64,000 bases of DNA from Serratia sp. DD3 (GTDB lineage Bacteria > Pseudomonadota > Gammaproteobacteria > Enterobacterales > Enterobacteriaceae). Of the stretch, positions 22,834 through 31,950 are shown in pieces (the first letter of the stretch is position 1; every line of letters starts with the position of its first letter). Location of the stretch: assembly GCF_000496755.2 (NCBI RefSeq), contig NZ_AYKS02000067.1, positions 96,671 to 160,670 of the forward strand. The letters are read 5' to 3'. The notes below the pieces were generated by a model, which saw nothing but the letters and a program-made list of their open reading frames with translations, was not told where the DNA came from and ran no database searches. A program made the position numbers and the translations under genes.

Positions 22834-24123
22834 TTATATTTTAATCAACTTAGCGTAAAAGAAACCATCACCATCTTCAGGATGGGGAAGATTCTGCTGA
22901 CCAGGTGATTGAACATCACCAGTATCAACCAACTTGGCATCGCTATGGCATTGCAGGAATGCCGCAATCTGTTCACAGTTTTCTGGTGGCAGAATAGAGC
23001 AGGTCGCATAAACCAGGGTTCCCCCTGATTTGAGGTGCGGCCAGATGGCGTTAAGAATTTCGCTTTGTAATGTGGTCAACTCTGCGATATCACTATCACG
23101 GCGTAACCATTTGATATCTGGATGGCGACGTATGACGCCAGTGGCAGAACAAGGGGCGTCTAACAGAATACGGTCAAACTGTTGACTACCGCACCATTGT
23201 TGCGGCATTCGGCCATCCCCTTGCCTAACTTCGGCATTTTGGCGCAGACGCTGTAGGTTTTCTTTTACCCGGCTTAAGCGTTGTTCATCAATATCGACCG
23301 CCATAACATGAGCTTTAGGGGCAGCTTCCAGAATATGCGTGGTTTTGCCACCGGGAGCGGCACAAAGGTCGAGAATATGTTCGCCATCCTGTGGGTCAAG
23401 CAGATCAATACATCCTTGAGCAGAAGCATCTTGCACGGTCACCCAGCCCTCGGTAAAACCCGGTAAATCCGTAACTGAACAAGGTGTCGGTAACCGTATT
23501 GCATCGTGATACGTTTTATGTGGAATAGCGGCAATACCAGCTTGTTGCATCAACTGCAGATAATCTTCGCGCTTATGATGCAGGCGGTTTACGCGTAGCC
23601 ACATGGGGGGTTTTTGATTATTGGCATCAATAATCTGTTGCCACTGTGTTGGATAGGCTTGCTGGATACGTTTTAGCAACCAACTTGGGTGCAGATAACG
23701 GCTGTCATTGTTGGCAGCGCGGGCTAACAACGCTTCCTGTTGGCGTTGAAACTGACGTAGTACACCGTTAATCAGGCCTTTCAACTGGGGGCGTTTCAAC
23801 GCGACAGCCCCTTCAACGGTTTCCGCCAACACGGCATGGGGTGGAATACGGGTATATAACAGCTGATAAATACCCACCATCAGTAAATAGTGCAATATCC
23901 GTTGTTTGCCAAGCAGCGGTTTTGCCATCAGTTGCTGAATGCACCATTCGAGTTGTGGCAACATGCGCAATGTTCCAAAACAGAACTCCTGTAGCAACGC
24001 ACGATCTTTGTCAGCAATATTCTTTTGCAATTCAGGCAGAACAGTACTGAGTGATTGCCCTTGGTCCAGAACCTGGCCGATGGCTTTGGCGGCAATGCTT
24101 CGGAGATTGTAATTGTTTTTCAT
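22834..24123 (-). CDS. rsmB: 16S rRNA m5C967 methyltransferase RsmB
   Basis: 429 residues, as in E. coli. N-terminal NusB-like RNA-binding domain (about 1-140) and a C-terminal SAM methyltransferase domain with [16 protein letters not shown]. The catalytic cysteines lie in DAPCSATG and [10 protein letters not shown]. Methylates C967 of 16S rRNA. Separated from fmt by an ERIC element of about 130 bp. Confidence 0.96.
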   Translation of the reverse strand: MKNNYNLRSIAAKAIGQVLDQGQSLSTVLPELQKNIADKDRALLQEFCFGTLRMLPQLEWCIQQLMAKPLLGKQRILHYLLMVGIYQLLYTRIPPHAVLAETVEGAVALKRPQLKGLINGVLRQFQRQQEALLARAANNDSRYLHPSWLLKRIQQAYPTQWQQIIDANNQKPPMWLRVNRLHHKREDYLQLMQQAGIAAIPHKTYHDAIRLPTPCSVTDLPGFTEGWVTVQDASAQGCIDLLDPQDGEHILDLCAAPGGKTTHILEAAPKAHVMAVDIDEQRLSRVKENLQRLRQNAEVRQGDGRMPQQWCGSQQFDRILLDAPCSATGVIRRHPDIKWLRRDSDIAELTTLQSEILNAIWPHLKSGGTLVYATCSILPPENCEQIAAFLQCHSDAKLVDTGDVQSPGQQNLPHPEDGDGFFYAKLIKI

Positions 24124-24196
24124 AGGCTGAAGCTGATAATGGTCGGCATTAGGAAAGAAACAGCTCGACGTGGTCGCCGAGCAATGGGAGTACTTA

Positions 24197-24324
24197 TATA
24201 CTCGTCATACTTCAAGTTGCATGTGTGTTGGCTTTCCTCGCTCACCCCAGTCACTTACCAGTGTAAGCTCCTGGGGATTCTCTGCGTTGCCGCCTTCCTG
24301 CAACTCGAATTATTTAGTGTATAG
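24197..24324. repeat. ERIC (IRU) element between rsmB and fmt
   Basis: About 128 bp containing GTAAGCTCCTGGGGATTC and CTCACCCCAGTCACTTAC, the two halves of the classic ERIC core. The outer parts are ACTTCAAGTTGCATGTGTGTTGGC on one side and CCTGCAACTCGAATTATTT on the other. Its right end overlaps the fmt stop codon. A close copy lies at 61391-61563 in the opposite core orientation. Confidence 0.9.
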
Positions 24325-25263
24325 TAGTTTACCTGGTGTAAACCATTCACGGCGCGAATTCAGTAAATCCTGTGCTGACATTGGTTTTTTACCAGCGGGT
24401 TGTAACTGCGTCAGGTTCAAAATACCTTCTGCGGTGGCCACCTGAATACCTTGCTTGTCGGCACACACGATAGTGCCTGGCTCCACGTTGGTTGTTTCCG
24501 CTAACACGTTGGCTTGCCAGACTTTTACCGGCTGATCTTCGATAATGAAATAGCTGACCGGCCAGGGGTTGAATGCGCGAATGCAGCGTTCCAGTTGTAC
24601 GGCAGACAGATGCCAATCGAGACGGGCCTCTTCTTTACTCAGCTTTTCAGCATAGGTGGCTAACGCATTATCTTGCACTTCGCGCTTTACTGTACCAGCA
24701 ACCAATTGTTGTAAGGTAGTGAGCAGTCCTTGTGGGCCTAGCATGGCGAGTTTGTCATACAAGGTAGCACTGGTATCGGTGGCTTCGATCGGACAATGGA
24801 TTTTGTGCATGATATCGCCAGTATCAAGACCGACATCCATCTGCATGATTGTTATGCCGGTTTCTTTGTCACCAGCCCATAATGCGCGTTGGATCGGAGC
24901 CGCCCCCCGCCAATAGGGAAGCAGAGAGCCATGGACATTGATGCACCCCAGACGTGGCATTTCCAGCACGGCTTTGGGCAGGATCAGACCATAGGCAACC
25001 ACAACCATAACGTCTGCATCAAGAGAAGCAACCAGATGCTGATTTTCTTGCGGACGCAGCGAGTTAGGCTGAAAAACAGGGATTTGGTGTTGTTCAGCCA
25101 GTATCTTGACCGGGCTAGGTGTCAGCTTATTTCCCCGTCCTGCGGGGCGGTCGGGTTGAGTGAATACACCGACAATCTGATGCTCAGACGACAACAGCGC
25201 ATCAAGATGACGCGCTGCAAAGTCTGGGGTACCGGCAAAAATAACTTTTAAAGAATCAGACAC
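24310..25263 (-). CDS. fmt: Methionyl-tRNA formyltransferase
   Basis: 317 residues (315 in E. coli). Formylates initiator Met-tRNA from 10-formyl-THF. N-terminal Rossmann domain [16 protein letters not shown] and formyl-transfer motif [18 protein letters not shown] with Asn and His of the catalytic set; C-terminal OB fold. The last residues (KLLYTK) and the stop codon come from the ERIC element, so the natural C-terminus appears replaced, though only a few residues differ. Forms a pair with def, 17 bases downstream of it. Confidence 0.96.
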   Translation of the reverse strand: MSDSLKVIFAGTPDFAARHLDALLSSEHQIVGVFTQPDRPAGRGNKLTPSPVKILAEQHQIPVFQPNSLRPQENQHLVASLDADVMVVVAYGLILPKAVLEMPRLGCINVHGSLLPYWRGAAPIQRALWAGDKETGITIMQMDVGLDTGDIMHKIHCPIEATDTSATLYDKLAMLGPQGLLTTLQQLVAGTVKREVQDNALATYAEKLSKEEARLDWHLSAVQLERCIRAFNPWPVSYFIIEDQPVKVWQANVLAETTNVEPGTIVCADKQGIQVATAEGILNLTQLQPAGKKPMSAQDLLNSRREWFTPGKLLYTK

Positions 25264-25280
25264 GTTGGTTTCCTGATCGG

Positions 25281-25787
25281 CTAGCGAGCATTAAGCTTGG
25301 CCATTTTTTCCAGTTTCTGACGGATCCGTTGGCGTTTCAAGGGCGAAAGGTAATCGACAAAGAGCTTGCCAACCAGATGATCCATTTCGTGTTGGATACA
25401 GATAGCCAACAGATCATCGGCCTCTAGCGTAAAAGGTCGCCCTTCACGGTCAAGTGCCCGGACTGTAATTTTCTCCGCACGTGGCACCAAGGCACGATGT
25501 TCAGGAACGGAAAGACAGCCTTCTTCAATACCGGTTTCACCACTTTTTTCCAGCAACTCCGGGTTGATCAACACCAGCGGTTGATCGTGGTTCTCAGAAA
25601 CGTCAATGACAATAATACGTTGATGAATATCCACTTGTGTCGCAGCCAGGCCAATGCCTTCTTCTGCGCACATGGTTTCAAACATATCATCCACGATACG
25701 TTGGATGTCTGCATTGACTTCTTTTACTGGGGCTGCAACTTTGCGCAGCCGCTCATCTGGGAAATGTAATACCTGCAAGACTGACAT
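25281..25787 (-). CDS. def: Peptide deformylase
   Basis: 168 residues (169 in E. coli). Fe2+ metalloprotease that removes the formyl group from nascent proteins. All three motifs are present: GIGLAATQ (about 46-53), EEGCLS (about 88-93) and QHEMDH (about 132-137). Paired with fmt. Divergent from dprA across a 132-base promoter-containing gap. Confidence 0.97.
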   Translation of the reverse strand: MSVLQVLHFPDERLRKVAAPVKEVNADIQRIVDDMFETMCAEEGIGLAATQVDIHQRIIVIDVSENHDQPLVLINPELLEKSGETGIEEGCLSVPEHRALVPRAEKITVRALDREGRPFTLEADDLLAICIQHEMDHLVGKLFVDYLSPLKRQRIRQKLEKMAKLNAR

Positions 25788-25919
25788 ATATCTTTAGATC
25801 TGTATCCGAGTGATAACGAGAGATTAGTTTCCATTCTAGACATTTCCTGACCTGATTGACAGCATCCTGAACCAATTGCATGAATTGGTAATGCTTCAAT
25901 TTGAGTAAGGAAATGCCTG

Positions 25920-27035
25920 ATGCAGCCAGAAGAGATTGGTTTACGCATGTATGCAGTGACGGGGATCAGTGCGCCACTGGCTAGCCATATGATAAATCAG
26001 TTGGTCGCTGAAGGGGGGGATCCTTACCCATTGCTAAGGGCATTGGGGCTGAATGAAAAACAGCGCAAACAGTTCCAGCATGCCCAATATCTTGATAGCA
26101 CACTTAAATGGCTGGAAGTGCCGGGAAATCAGATGTTGCGCTATGGTGAGGCCGACTTTCCTGAGTCTCTGGTACATATCGATAATGCACCGCTATTATT
26201 GTTAGTGAAGGGGAATCTTACTGCGTTGCAATTACCGCAGGTTGCCATGGTGGGTAGTCGGCAATTCAGCCATTATGGTGAACATTGGGGGGCTTATTTT
26301 GCTTCTGGCTTGGTGCAGGGAGGGTTTGCGGTCACCAGCGGGTTAGCGATAGGCATTGATGGTATCTGCCATCGTGCAGCGTTGGCAGCACAAGGGGTAA
26401 CTGTTGCTGTGTTGGGGAGCGGCTTGGAAAATATCTACCCGCGCCGCCACCACCGCTTGGCCGAACAAATCATTGAACAAGGCGGGGCGGTGATTTCCGA
26501 GTATCTGGTGACGGATTTACCGTTGCCTGCTCATTTCCCGCGTCGCAATCGAATTATCAGTGGGTTGAGTATGGGGGTCGTGGTTATCGAGGCTTCATTG
26601 CGTAGCGGATCGCTGATTACAGCCCGTTATGCTCTGGAGCAAGGGCGCGAGGTATTTGCTCTGCCGGGGGCGCTAGGTAATCCAATGAGTGAGGGAACAC
26701 ATTGCTTGATCCAGCAAGGAGCAAGTTTGGTGACCAGTCCGAAGGATATAATAGAACAGCTTCGCAGTGGTCTGCATTGGTTGCCTTTAAGAGAAAATAC
26801 AACTATTTCTTTATTAGCAGCACAAGTTGAATTGCCATTTGCTGATGTGTTGGCTAACGTAGGAGATGAGGTAACACCTGTTGACGTCGTCGCTGCACGT
26901 GCCGGCCAACCTGTGCCAGAGGTGGTAGTCAAGTTACTCGATCTGGAGTTAGCAGGGTGGATCGCAGCTGTACCCGGCGGTTATGTCCGAATAAGGAGGG
27001 CTGACCATGTTCGACGTACTCATGTATTTGTTTGA
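25920..27035 (+). CDS. dprA: DNA processing protein DprA (Smf)
   Basis: 371 residues. Binds ssDNA and loads RecA in natural transformation; in non-competent enterics its role is unclear. N-terminal SAM-like region, central Rossmann-type DprA domain with [31 protein letters not shown] and [13 protein letters not shown], and the C-terminal winged-helix ([21 protein letters not shown]). It overlaps smg by 29 bases, giving tight coupling. Divergent from def. Confidence 0.94.
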   Translation: MQPEEIGLRMYAVTGISAPLASHMINQLVAEGGDPYPLLRALGLNEKQRKQFQHAQYLDSTLKWLEVPGNQMLRYGEADFPESLVHIDNAPLLLLVKGNLTALQLPQVAMVGSRQFSHYGEHWGAYFASGLVQGGFAVTSGLAIGIDGICHRAALAAQGVTVAVLGSGLENIYPRRHHRLAEQIIEQGGAVISEYLVTDLPLPAHFPRRNRIISGLSMGVVVIEASLRSGSLITARYALEQGREVFALPGALGNPMSEGTHCLIQQGASLVTSPKDIIEQLRSGLHWLPLRENTTISLLAAQVELPFADVLANVGDEVTPVDVVAARAGQPVPEVVVKLLDLELAGWIAAVPGGYVRIRRADHVRRTHVFV

Positions 27036-27480
27036 AACTTATATACACAATGAGCCTGAGATGCAGGTTGATCAGGATACCTTGACGAATGATCTTGCCG
27101 AGGCAGGATTTGACCGGAATGATATCTATAATGCGTTGAATTGGTTGGAGAAACTTGCAGACCTCCAGGAAGGAGAGAATGCACCTTATTTTATGGGTGC
27201 GGATCCACTTGCGATGCGGATCTACACTGAAGAAGAAGGGGGGCGTTTAGATGCCAGTTGCCGCGGTTTTCTCCTATTTTTGGAACAAATACAGGTATTG
27301 AACCTCGAAACCCGTGAAATGGTTATCGATCGTGTTATGGCCTTGGATAATACGGAGTTCGATCTCGAAGATCTGAAATGGGTCGTGCTGATGGTGTTGT
27401 TTAATATCCCCGGGTATGAAAGCGCTTATCAGCAGATGGAAGAGCTGTTGTTTGAAGTCAACGAAGGTTACCTGCACTGA
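27007..27480 (+). CDS. smg: DUF494 protein Smg
   Basis: 157 residues, as in E. coli, beginning [20 protein letters not shown]. Acidic helical protein of unknown biochemical function, always next to dprA and def/fmt. The [20 protein letters not shown] core is strongly conserved. The start lies inside dprA. Confidence 0.95.
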   Translation: MFDVLMYLFETYIHNEPEMQVDQDTLTNDLAEAGFDRNDIYNALNWLEKLADLQEGENAPYFMGADPLAMRIYTEEEGGRLDASCRGFLLFLEQIQVLNLETREMVIDRVMALDNTEFDLEDLKWVVLMVLFNIPGYESAYQQMEELLFEVNEGYLH

Positions 27481-27505
27481 GCAGCTAACAAGCATAGAAG
27501 AAGTT

Positions 27506-28051
27506 ATGACAAAAAACGCGATTTTTGCCACCAGGCAAAATGAACCTTGTCCTGAATGTGGGGCCGAATTGGTGATCCGTAGTGGTCGTCACGGCCCCTT
27601 TCTTGGTTGTTCTCAATATCCCACATGCCAATATATCCGGCCGTTAAAAGCGCAGGCAGATGGGCATATTGTTAAAGTGCTGGAGGGCCAAGAATGCCCG
27701 AAGTGTCAGGCGACCTTGGTACTACGCCAGGGGCGCTATGGGATGTTTATTGGTTGTAGTCGTTACCCTGAGTGCACTCATACTGAAGTTATCGACAAGC
27801 CTGATGAAACCAGTATCCCTTGTCCCCAATGTGGACAGGGTAAACTGCTGCAACGCAAGTCCCGCTATGGCAAAGTGTTTCATTCTTGTGACCGTTATCC
27901 AGACTGCCAGTTTGCGCTAAATTTTAAACCTGTTGCTGGTGAGTGTGCTTATTGCCACTACCCGTTACTGATGGAAAAGCACACAGCAAAAGGTTTGATG
28001 CTTTACTGTGCCAGTAAACGCTGTGGAAAACCCGTCGCACTCACAGAATAA
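27506..28051 (+). CDS. yrdD: Topoisomerase-type zinc-ribbon protein YrdD
   Basis: 181 residues from ATG 27506 ([19 protein letters not shown]). Four CxxC-type zinc ribbons related to the C-terminal part of DNA topoisomerase I: CPECG...CSQYPTC, CPKCQ...CSRYPEC, CPQCG...CDRYPDC, and CAYCH with CASKRCG. No topoisomerase catalytic domain. Likely binds nucleic acid; function unproven. Upstream of tsaC with a 7-base gap. Confidence 0.92.
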   Translation: MTKNAIFATRQNEPCPECGAELVIRSGRHGPFLGCSQYPTCQYIRPLKAQADGHIVKVLEGQECPKCQATLVLRQGRYGMFIGCSRYPECTHTEVIDKPDETSIPCPQCGQGKLLQRKSRYGKVFHSCDRYPDCQFALNFKPVAGECAYCHYPLLMEKHTAKGLMLYCASKRCGKPVALTE

Positions 28052-28058
28052 TCATCTC

Positions 28059-28628
28059 ATGAACCCAGAACAGATTTCCTTATTCGCTCCTATTATGACT
28101 GCATTGCAAAACCAGCAGGTTATCGCTTATCCAACAGAGGCGGTATTCGGTTTGGGATGTGACCCTGATAGTGAGTATGCAGTGAAGACCTTACTGGCAT
28201 TGAAACAACGTCCGTGGGAAAAGGGCCTGATCCTGATCGCCGCAGACTATACACAACTCACACCGTATATTGATGACAACGTGTTGAGTGAGCGGCAGCG
28301 TGCCATGATGTTTGCCAGTTGGCCCGGACCAGTGACCTGGGTGGTCCCGGCAAAACAACAAACTCCACGCCTCCTTACAGGGCGATTTGATTCACTGGCG
28401 GTTCGTGTTAGCGCACATCCGTTGGTACAACAGCTTTGTCGTCAGTTTGGTAAGCCTTTGGTCTCAACCAGTGCCAACTTAAGTGGCCAATCGCCGTGTC
28501 GCACGGTTATAGAAGTGAGGCAGCAGTTTGGTGACACTGTTCCGGTATTAGCGGGTGATGTAGGTGGCCGGTTGAACCCTTCTGAAATTCGAGATGTTCT
28601 GACCGGTCAGTTGATCCGTCAGGGCTAG
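28059..28628 (+). CDS. tsaC: Threonylcarbamoyl-AMP synthase TsaC (intact copy)
   Basis: 189 residues from the ATG at 28059 (190 in E. coli). Makes L-threonylcarbamoyl-adenylate from Thr, bicarbonate and ATP for tRNA t6A37. YrdC-fold motifs are present: [27 protein letters not shown] and STSANLSG. The 3' two thirds (from 28265) are repeated at 61559, where the copy is broken. This is therefore the only functional tsaC visible, and t6A synthesis depends on it. Confidence 0.96.
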   Translation: MNPEQISLFAPIMTALQNQQVIAYPTEAVFGLGCDPDSEYAVKTLLALKQRPWEKGLILIAADYTQLTPYIDDNVLSERQRAMMFASWPGPVTWVVPAKQQTPRLLTGRFDSLAVRVSAHPLVQQLCRQFGKPLVSTSANLSGQSPCRTVIEVRQQFGDTVPVLAGDVGGRLNPSEIRDVLTGQLIRQG

Positions 28629-29122
28629 AGGCTATTTGTATGGAAAAATTTGCGGTATTAGGTAATCCGATTACTCATAGTAAATTTCCTCGCATTCACG
28701 CACCTTTGCTGAGCAAATAGGGATCGAATACCCTTATGGTAGGGTATTGGTTCCGCTAGAGGATGTTGAACGGATGCTACAGCAGTTTATTGCTGCTGGT
28801 GGCCAGGGAGCCAATGTCACCGTACCTTTTAAAGAACAAGCTTATAAAGTGGCGACTGAACTCAGTGAAAGAGCGACCTCTGGCAGAGACGGCAAGAGGT
28901 ATGATGCTGCCGTTACTCGCTTTTGGTGGCCAGATTGTGCTCACTAATCGTACTTTTAGCCGTGTACAGGAGATGATGAAAGCGTTCCAACATCTAGGAG
29001 CGGTAAGCGCACTGCCTATGGATCAGCTCGCACAGCAGCATGTTGATCTGGTTATTAATGCGACTGCATCCGAGGTCAATGATGAGATCACCGCGCTACT
29101 AGAGAGTATGGGTAAGAGTACT
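28265..29122 (+). repeat. Left copy of the tsaC-aroE direct repeat flanking the T6SS island
   Basis: Runs from codon 70 of tsaC into codon ~208 of aroE. Same orientation as 61559-62560 and roughly 90 percent identical by eye outside indels. This copy lacks a net 137 bases inside aroE, one base near aroE codon 22, and six bases of tsaC relative to the right copy. The boundaries are a shared GTATATT on the left and AAGAGTACT on the right. Confidence 0.9.
28640..29122 (+). pseudogene. aroE pseudogene (shikimate dehydrogenase remnant)
   Basis: Starts like the intact aroE at 61940 ([10 protein letters not shown]) but loses one base near codon 22 and reaches TAG at 28718-28720 after 26 codons. About 137 bases are then missing between 28878 and 28891, removing the NTDG segment. 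Homology ends at 29122, about 200 bases short of the normal end. Short open frames inside it are broken pieces, not genes. The intact copy on the other side of the island supplies the function. Confidence 0.93.
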
Positions 29123-29125
29123 TGA

Positions 29126-29236
29126 ACGCTGCTGGCAGCGGCGGCCTCGTCAGGCACGTGGCTTAGGACGATCCGAGTATCTGGACTCAGCCAACACCAC
29201 CACCCCTTGAAGAATGAGGGGTATACCCGTATGCCA
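29126..29236. repeat. Truncated ERIC-like element at the left island junction
   Basis: GGACGATCCGAGTATCTGGA, CAGCCAACACC and CTTGAAGAATGAGGGGTATAC match the right half of the element at 48109-48385. The left half is missing where aroE homology stops, so the junction lies inside or at the edge of this repeat. Confidence 0.75.
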
Positions 29237-29733
29237 GTTAGGCGACAGAAGCTGACAAGAACTTACTCAAAACATCACCACACTGAAGTCATTAGCGATA
29301 GATTTGTCAAAACTAATTTATGTGATGAAAATCACTGTTAGCATCATTTTTACCTATATCAATATCATTATCCATTTTTATGCTTCTCTACAAACTCTAG
29401 GGTATACCTCAATATTATTAATGGGATTGTCTGGGCATAAATTTGCGCAAACCGGGAGAGTAATATAAGGCATTTAACAGCCTGGATAAGCAACATCTGC
29501 GTTAACTAAAATCACCATTTTCCTCTATAAATCAGCTTCAAATAACCAATCAATACAATTGAGTCATTACTAGTACATCTAACCATTTTTTGGATGGATA
29601 ATTTGACAGGGGATAACTGGTTGGTGAACAATGATGCTAATATTTATTTATGAGAGTACTCTCACCAAGGGATTTTAGTACATAGGCGGTTCTACTTTGA
29701 TGTGTATAGGACATAGTCGTATTAACTCAGCGT
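29237..29733 (+). promoter_or_regulatory. AT-rich control region upstream of vgrG
   Basis: About 500 bases without a gene. It contains a CRP/FNR-like palindrome TGTGATGAAAATCACT at 29321-29336 (arms GTGAT/ATCAC), and a half-conserved Fur-like 19-mer at 29354-29372 whose right 9 bases, ATCATTATC, match the consensus. A TTGACA lies at 29603-29608 without a convincing -10. The base composition is clearly more AT-rich than the flanking housekeeping genes. It probably holds the promoter and regulatory sites of the vgrG end of the locus. Confidence 0.45.
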
Positions 29734-31719
29734 ATGGATACAAAAATGCTAAATTTAAACCGCATCTTCGTTGCTGGAAAAATATCGGATTTGTCTGAAC
29801 AACTTCTTTTTCATACCTTAATGGGTGAGGAGAAACTATCAGAAATATATGAATTTGATATCGGATTATTCTGCAAGAAAAACACCATCGACTTGAAATC
29901 ACAGCTTGGAAAGTCATTTACGGTTAACATTGATGATCGCGCTGCACCTGTACGCTACCTGAATGGCATCATTACCAGCATGACGCTTTCGGATCGTGAA
30001 GAATCGGAAGAAAGATACTATCTCTATCACCTGAAGCTACGCCCAACGCTTTGGTACCTGACACAAAATCAGGATTGTCGGATCTTTCAGGAAAAAAGTG
30101 TTCCTGAGATTATTCTCGGTATCTTTAATGAATACAAGATCAACGTTGAAAATCGCCTGACATATAATTACAGATCATGGGGTTATTGTGTTCAATACCA
30201 AGAAAGTGATTACGACTTTATCTGCCGTTTAATGGAGCATGAAGGGATCTATTTCTACTTCACCCACCAAGCGGACGGTCACACTCTGATCTTGGCAGAC
30301 TCTCCGCAGCGCCACGATGCCTTGGATGGCTATGGCCACATCGTATATCGTCTAAACGAAGGTGGATTAACTGAAAACGCCGCCACGATTTATCAATGGA
30401 AAGTTTCCGATATTATTACTCCCAGTCTCTACAGCATGAATGATTACGATTTCCGCAAACCTCGTGCCAACTTGTTGGAAAATAGGCCCAATCCACAATC
30501 CTTTGCCAAAGAAAAGGCAGAGATTTTTGATTGGCCAGGATGCTATACCGACCAAAGTCATGGTCAGTTTTATGCCCGTGTTCGGCAACAGGAGTTCGAG
30601 GCTAATCATGAATTCATCAAGGGGCGCGCTTCTTCCTTGGGTCTGGCACCTGGTTATCGATTTATGTTGGATAACGCTCCCAGACTTGAAGATGCCCGCG
30701 AGTATATGACTATTGCGGCACGATACTCCTTTAAGGAAAGCAATTACGCCAGTAATGACAGTGTGAATGCCGAGCATTATACCGATTTTGTGGTGCTACC
30801 TGCAGCAACACAATGGCGTTCTAAAAGGAAAACAGCCTGGCCGAAGACTCACGGCCCGCAAACGGCGGAAGTTGTCGGTCCTGCAGGCGAAAGTATCTGG
30901 ACCGATAATTACGGCCGGGTAAAACTTAAATTTCGCTGGGATCGCTACAGTAAAGGGGATGAAACCAGCTCATGTTGGGTCAGGGTTGCCAGTAATTGGG
31001 CAGGTTGGCAATATGGTGGTATCCAAATCCCGAGGGTTGGCGAAGAGGTTGTTGTCGATTTTGTCAATGGCGATCCCGATAGACCTTTAATCACCGGTCG
31101 CGTTTATAATGAAGATAATATGCCCCCCTGGGATTTACCGGCTAACGCCACCAAAATGGGAATTATGAGCCGCACCCAAGATGGGAGTATCAGCAATGCC
31201 AACAGCCTGTTTATGGAGGATACCCCAGGCGTAGAGAATTTCGCTATGCATGCCGAAAAGGACATGAATATTTCTGTCGAACAGGACATGAATATTACTG
31301 TCGAAAATGCTATGACTGTTCTAGTTGAAGCCACCAGTACATCAACGGTTATCGGTGACGTGGTACAAACCTATAGCAGCAATTTGGCAACCACCGTGGC
31401 GGAAACTATTACTACTATTGCCCCGACGATGATCATTCAACCAACGACCAATATCATTTCCATTACGCCAGATAGTCTGGAGGCAGCATTATTAAAAGTA
31501 TTTGCTGCCGGGCTGAGAGTACAGGCCATCGGTACTGATATTCGGGTTAGAGGCGCACATATTGACTCAACACAATTTGAAGCAAGGATAGTTCCCGCTT
31601 ATCTCGGTGTAACCAGCGCTAAAATATTAGTCGACAGTACCGTTCTGAAAATATTTAGACAACAAATCAATATGGGTAGGTTGGAGTTAAACGTAAAAGA
31701 CTTGGTGCTCTTTCTCTAG
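29734..31719 (+). CDS. vgrG: T6SS spike protein VgrG (TssI)
   Basis: 661 residues. The trimeric spike on the Hcp tube that punctures target membranes. The gp27-like part shows the family signature YQESDYDFICRLMEHEGIYF (about 165-184). The gp5-like OB fold starts near GPQTAEVVGPAGESIW (about 370) with NYGRVKLKFRWDR. From about 500 the chain becomes low-complexity and beta-rich (repeated DMNI, then T/V/I-rich), as expected for the needle helix. No toxin domain is recognised in the last 160 residues. An ATG four codons in (29746) is an alternative start. First gene of the loading module. Confidence 0.93.
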   Translation: MDTKMLNLNRIFVAGKISDLSEQLLFHTLMGEEKLSEIYEFDIGLFCKKNTIDLKSQLGKSFTVNIDDRAAPVRYLNGIITSMTLSDREESEERYYLYHLKLRPTLWYLTQNQDCRIFQEKSVPEIILGIFNEYKINVENRLTYNYRSWGYCVQYQESDYDFICRLMEHEGIYFYFTHQADGHTLILADSPQRHDALDGYGHIVYRLNEGGLTENAATIYQWKVSDIITPSLYSMNDYDFRKPRANLLENRPNPQSFAKEKAEIFDWPGCYTDQSHGQFYARVRQQEFEANHEFIKGRASSLGLAPGYRFMLDNAPRLEDAREYMTIAARYSFKESNYASNDSVNAEHYTDFVVLPAATQWRSKRKTAWPKTHGPQTAEVVGPAGESIWTDNYGRVKLKFRWDRYSKGDETSSCWVRVASNWAGWQYGGIQIPRVGEEVVVDFVNGDPDRPLITGRVYNEDNMPPWDLPANATKMGIMSRTQDGSISNANSLFMEDTPGVENFAMHAEKDMNISVEQDMNITVENAMTVLVEATSTSTVIGDVVQTYSSNLATTVAETITTIAPTMIIQPTTNIISITPDSLEAALLKVFAAGLRVQAIGTDIRVRGAHIDSTQFEARIVPAYLGVTSAKILVDSTVLKIFRQQINMGRLELNVKDLVLFL

Positions 31720-31784
31720 TATAAAAAATCATGCTGTCCCTACTTTATAACTAGTGGCTCTGAATAAGCGGGGTCCGGGGAGTT

Positions 31785-31885
31785 CCCTACAGCTTGAAGG
31801 GCTACGGGTATATGATATCCGGGTCTGCGTAAAATGATTGAGTTGGGAATATACTCGCCGTACTTCAAGTTGTATGGGTGTTTAT
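31785..31885. repeat. ERIC-end-like repeat between vgrG and the DUF2169 gene
   Basis: CAGCTTGAAGGGCTACGGGTATAT followed by GGGAATATACTCGCCGTACTTCAAGTTG are two element termini facing each other. They resemble the outer ends of the ERIC-like elements, with the core missing. The frame that runs through it into the next gene is an artefact. Confidence 0.55.
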
Positions 31886-31950
31886 CAATAAGGCGAACTT
31901 CCCTAGCTATTTTGTCAGAACGTGGTTTTTATTTGGAAGGCAGCTGTATA

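Noticed and set aside
28747..29125. Two short open frames that look like small genes
   Set aside because: Both are pieces of the aroE pseudogene, shown by alignment with 61940-62758.
29126..29733. Possible tRNA attachment site or integrase at the island's left end
   Set aside because: No tRNA-like sequence, short att repeat or integrase frame is visible; the flanking repeats are the 0.86-1.0 kb tsaC-aroE copies.
31834..31950. Longer N-terminus for the DUF2169 protein
   Set aside because: The extra 39 codons run through ERIC-like repeat DNA, and the family start with a ribosome binding site is at 31951.
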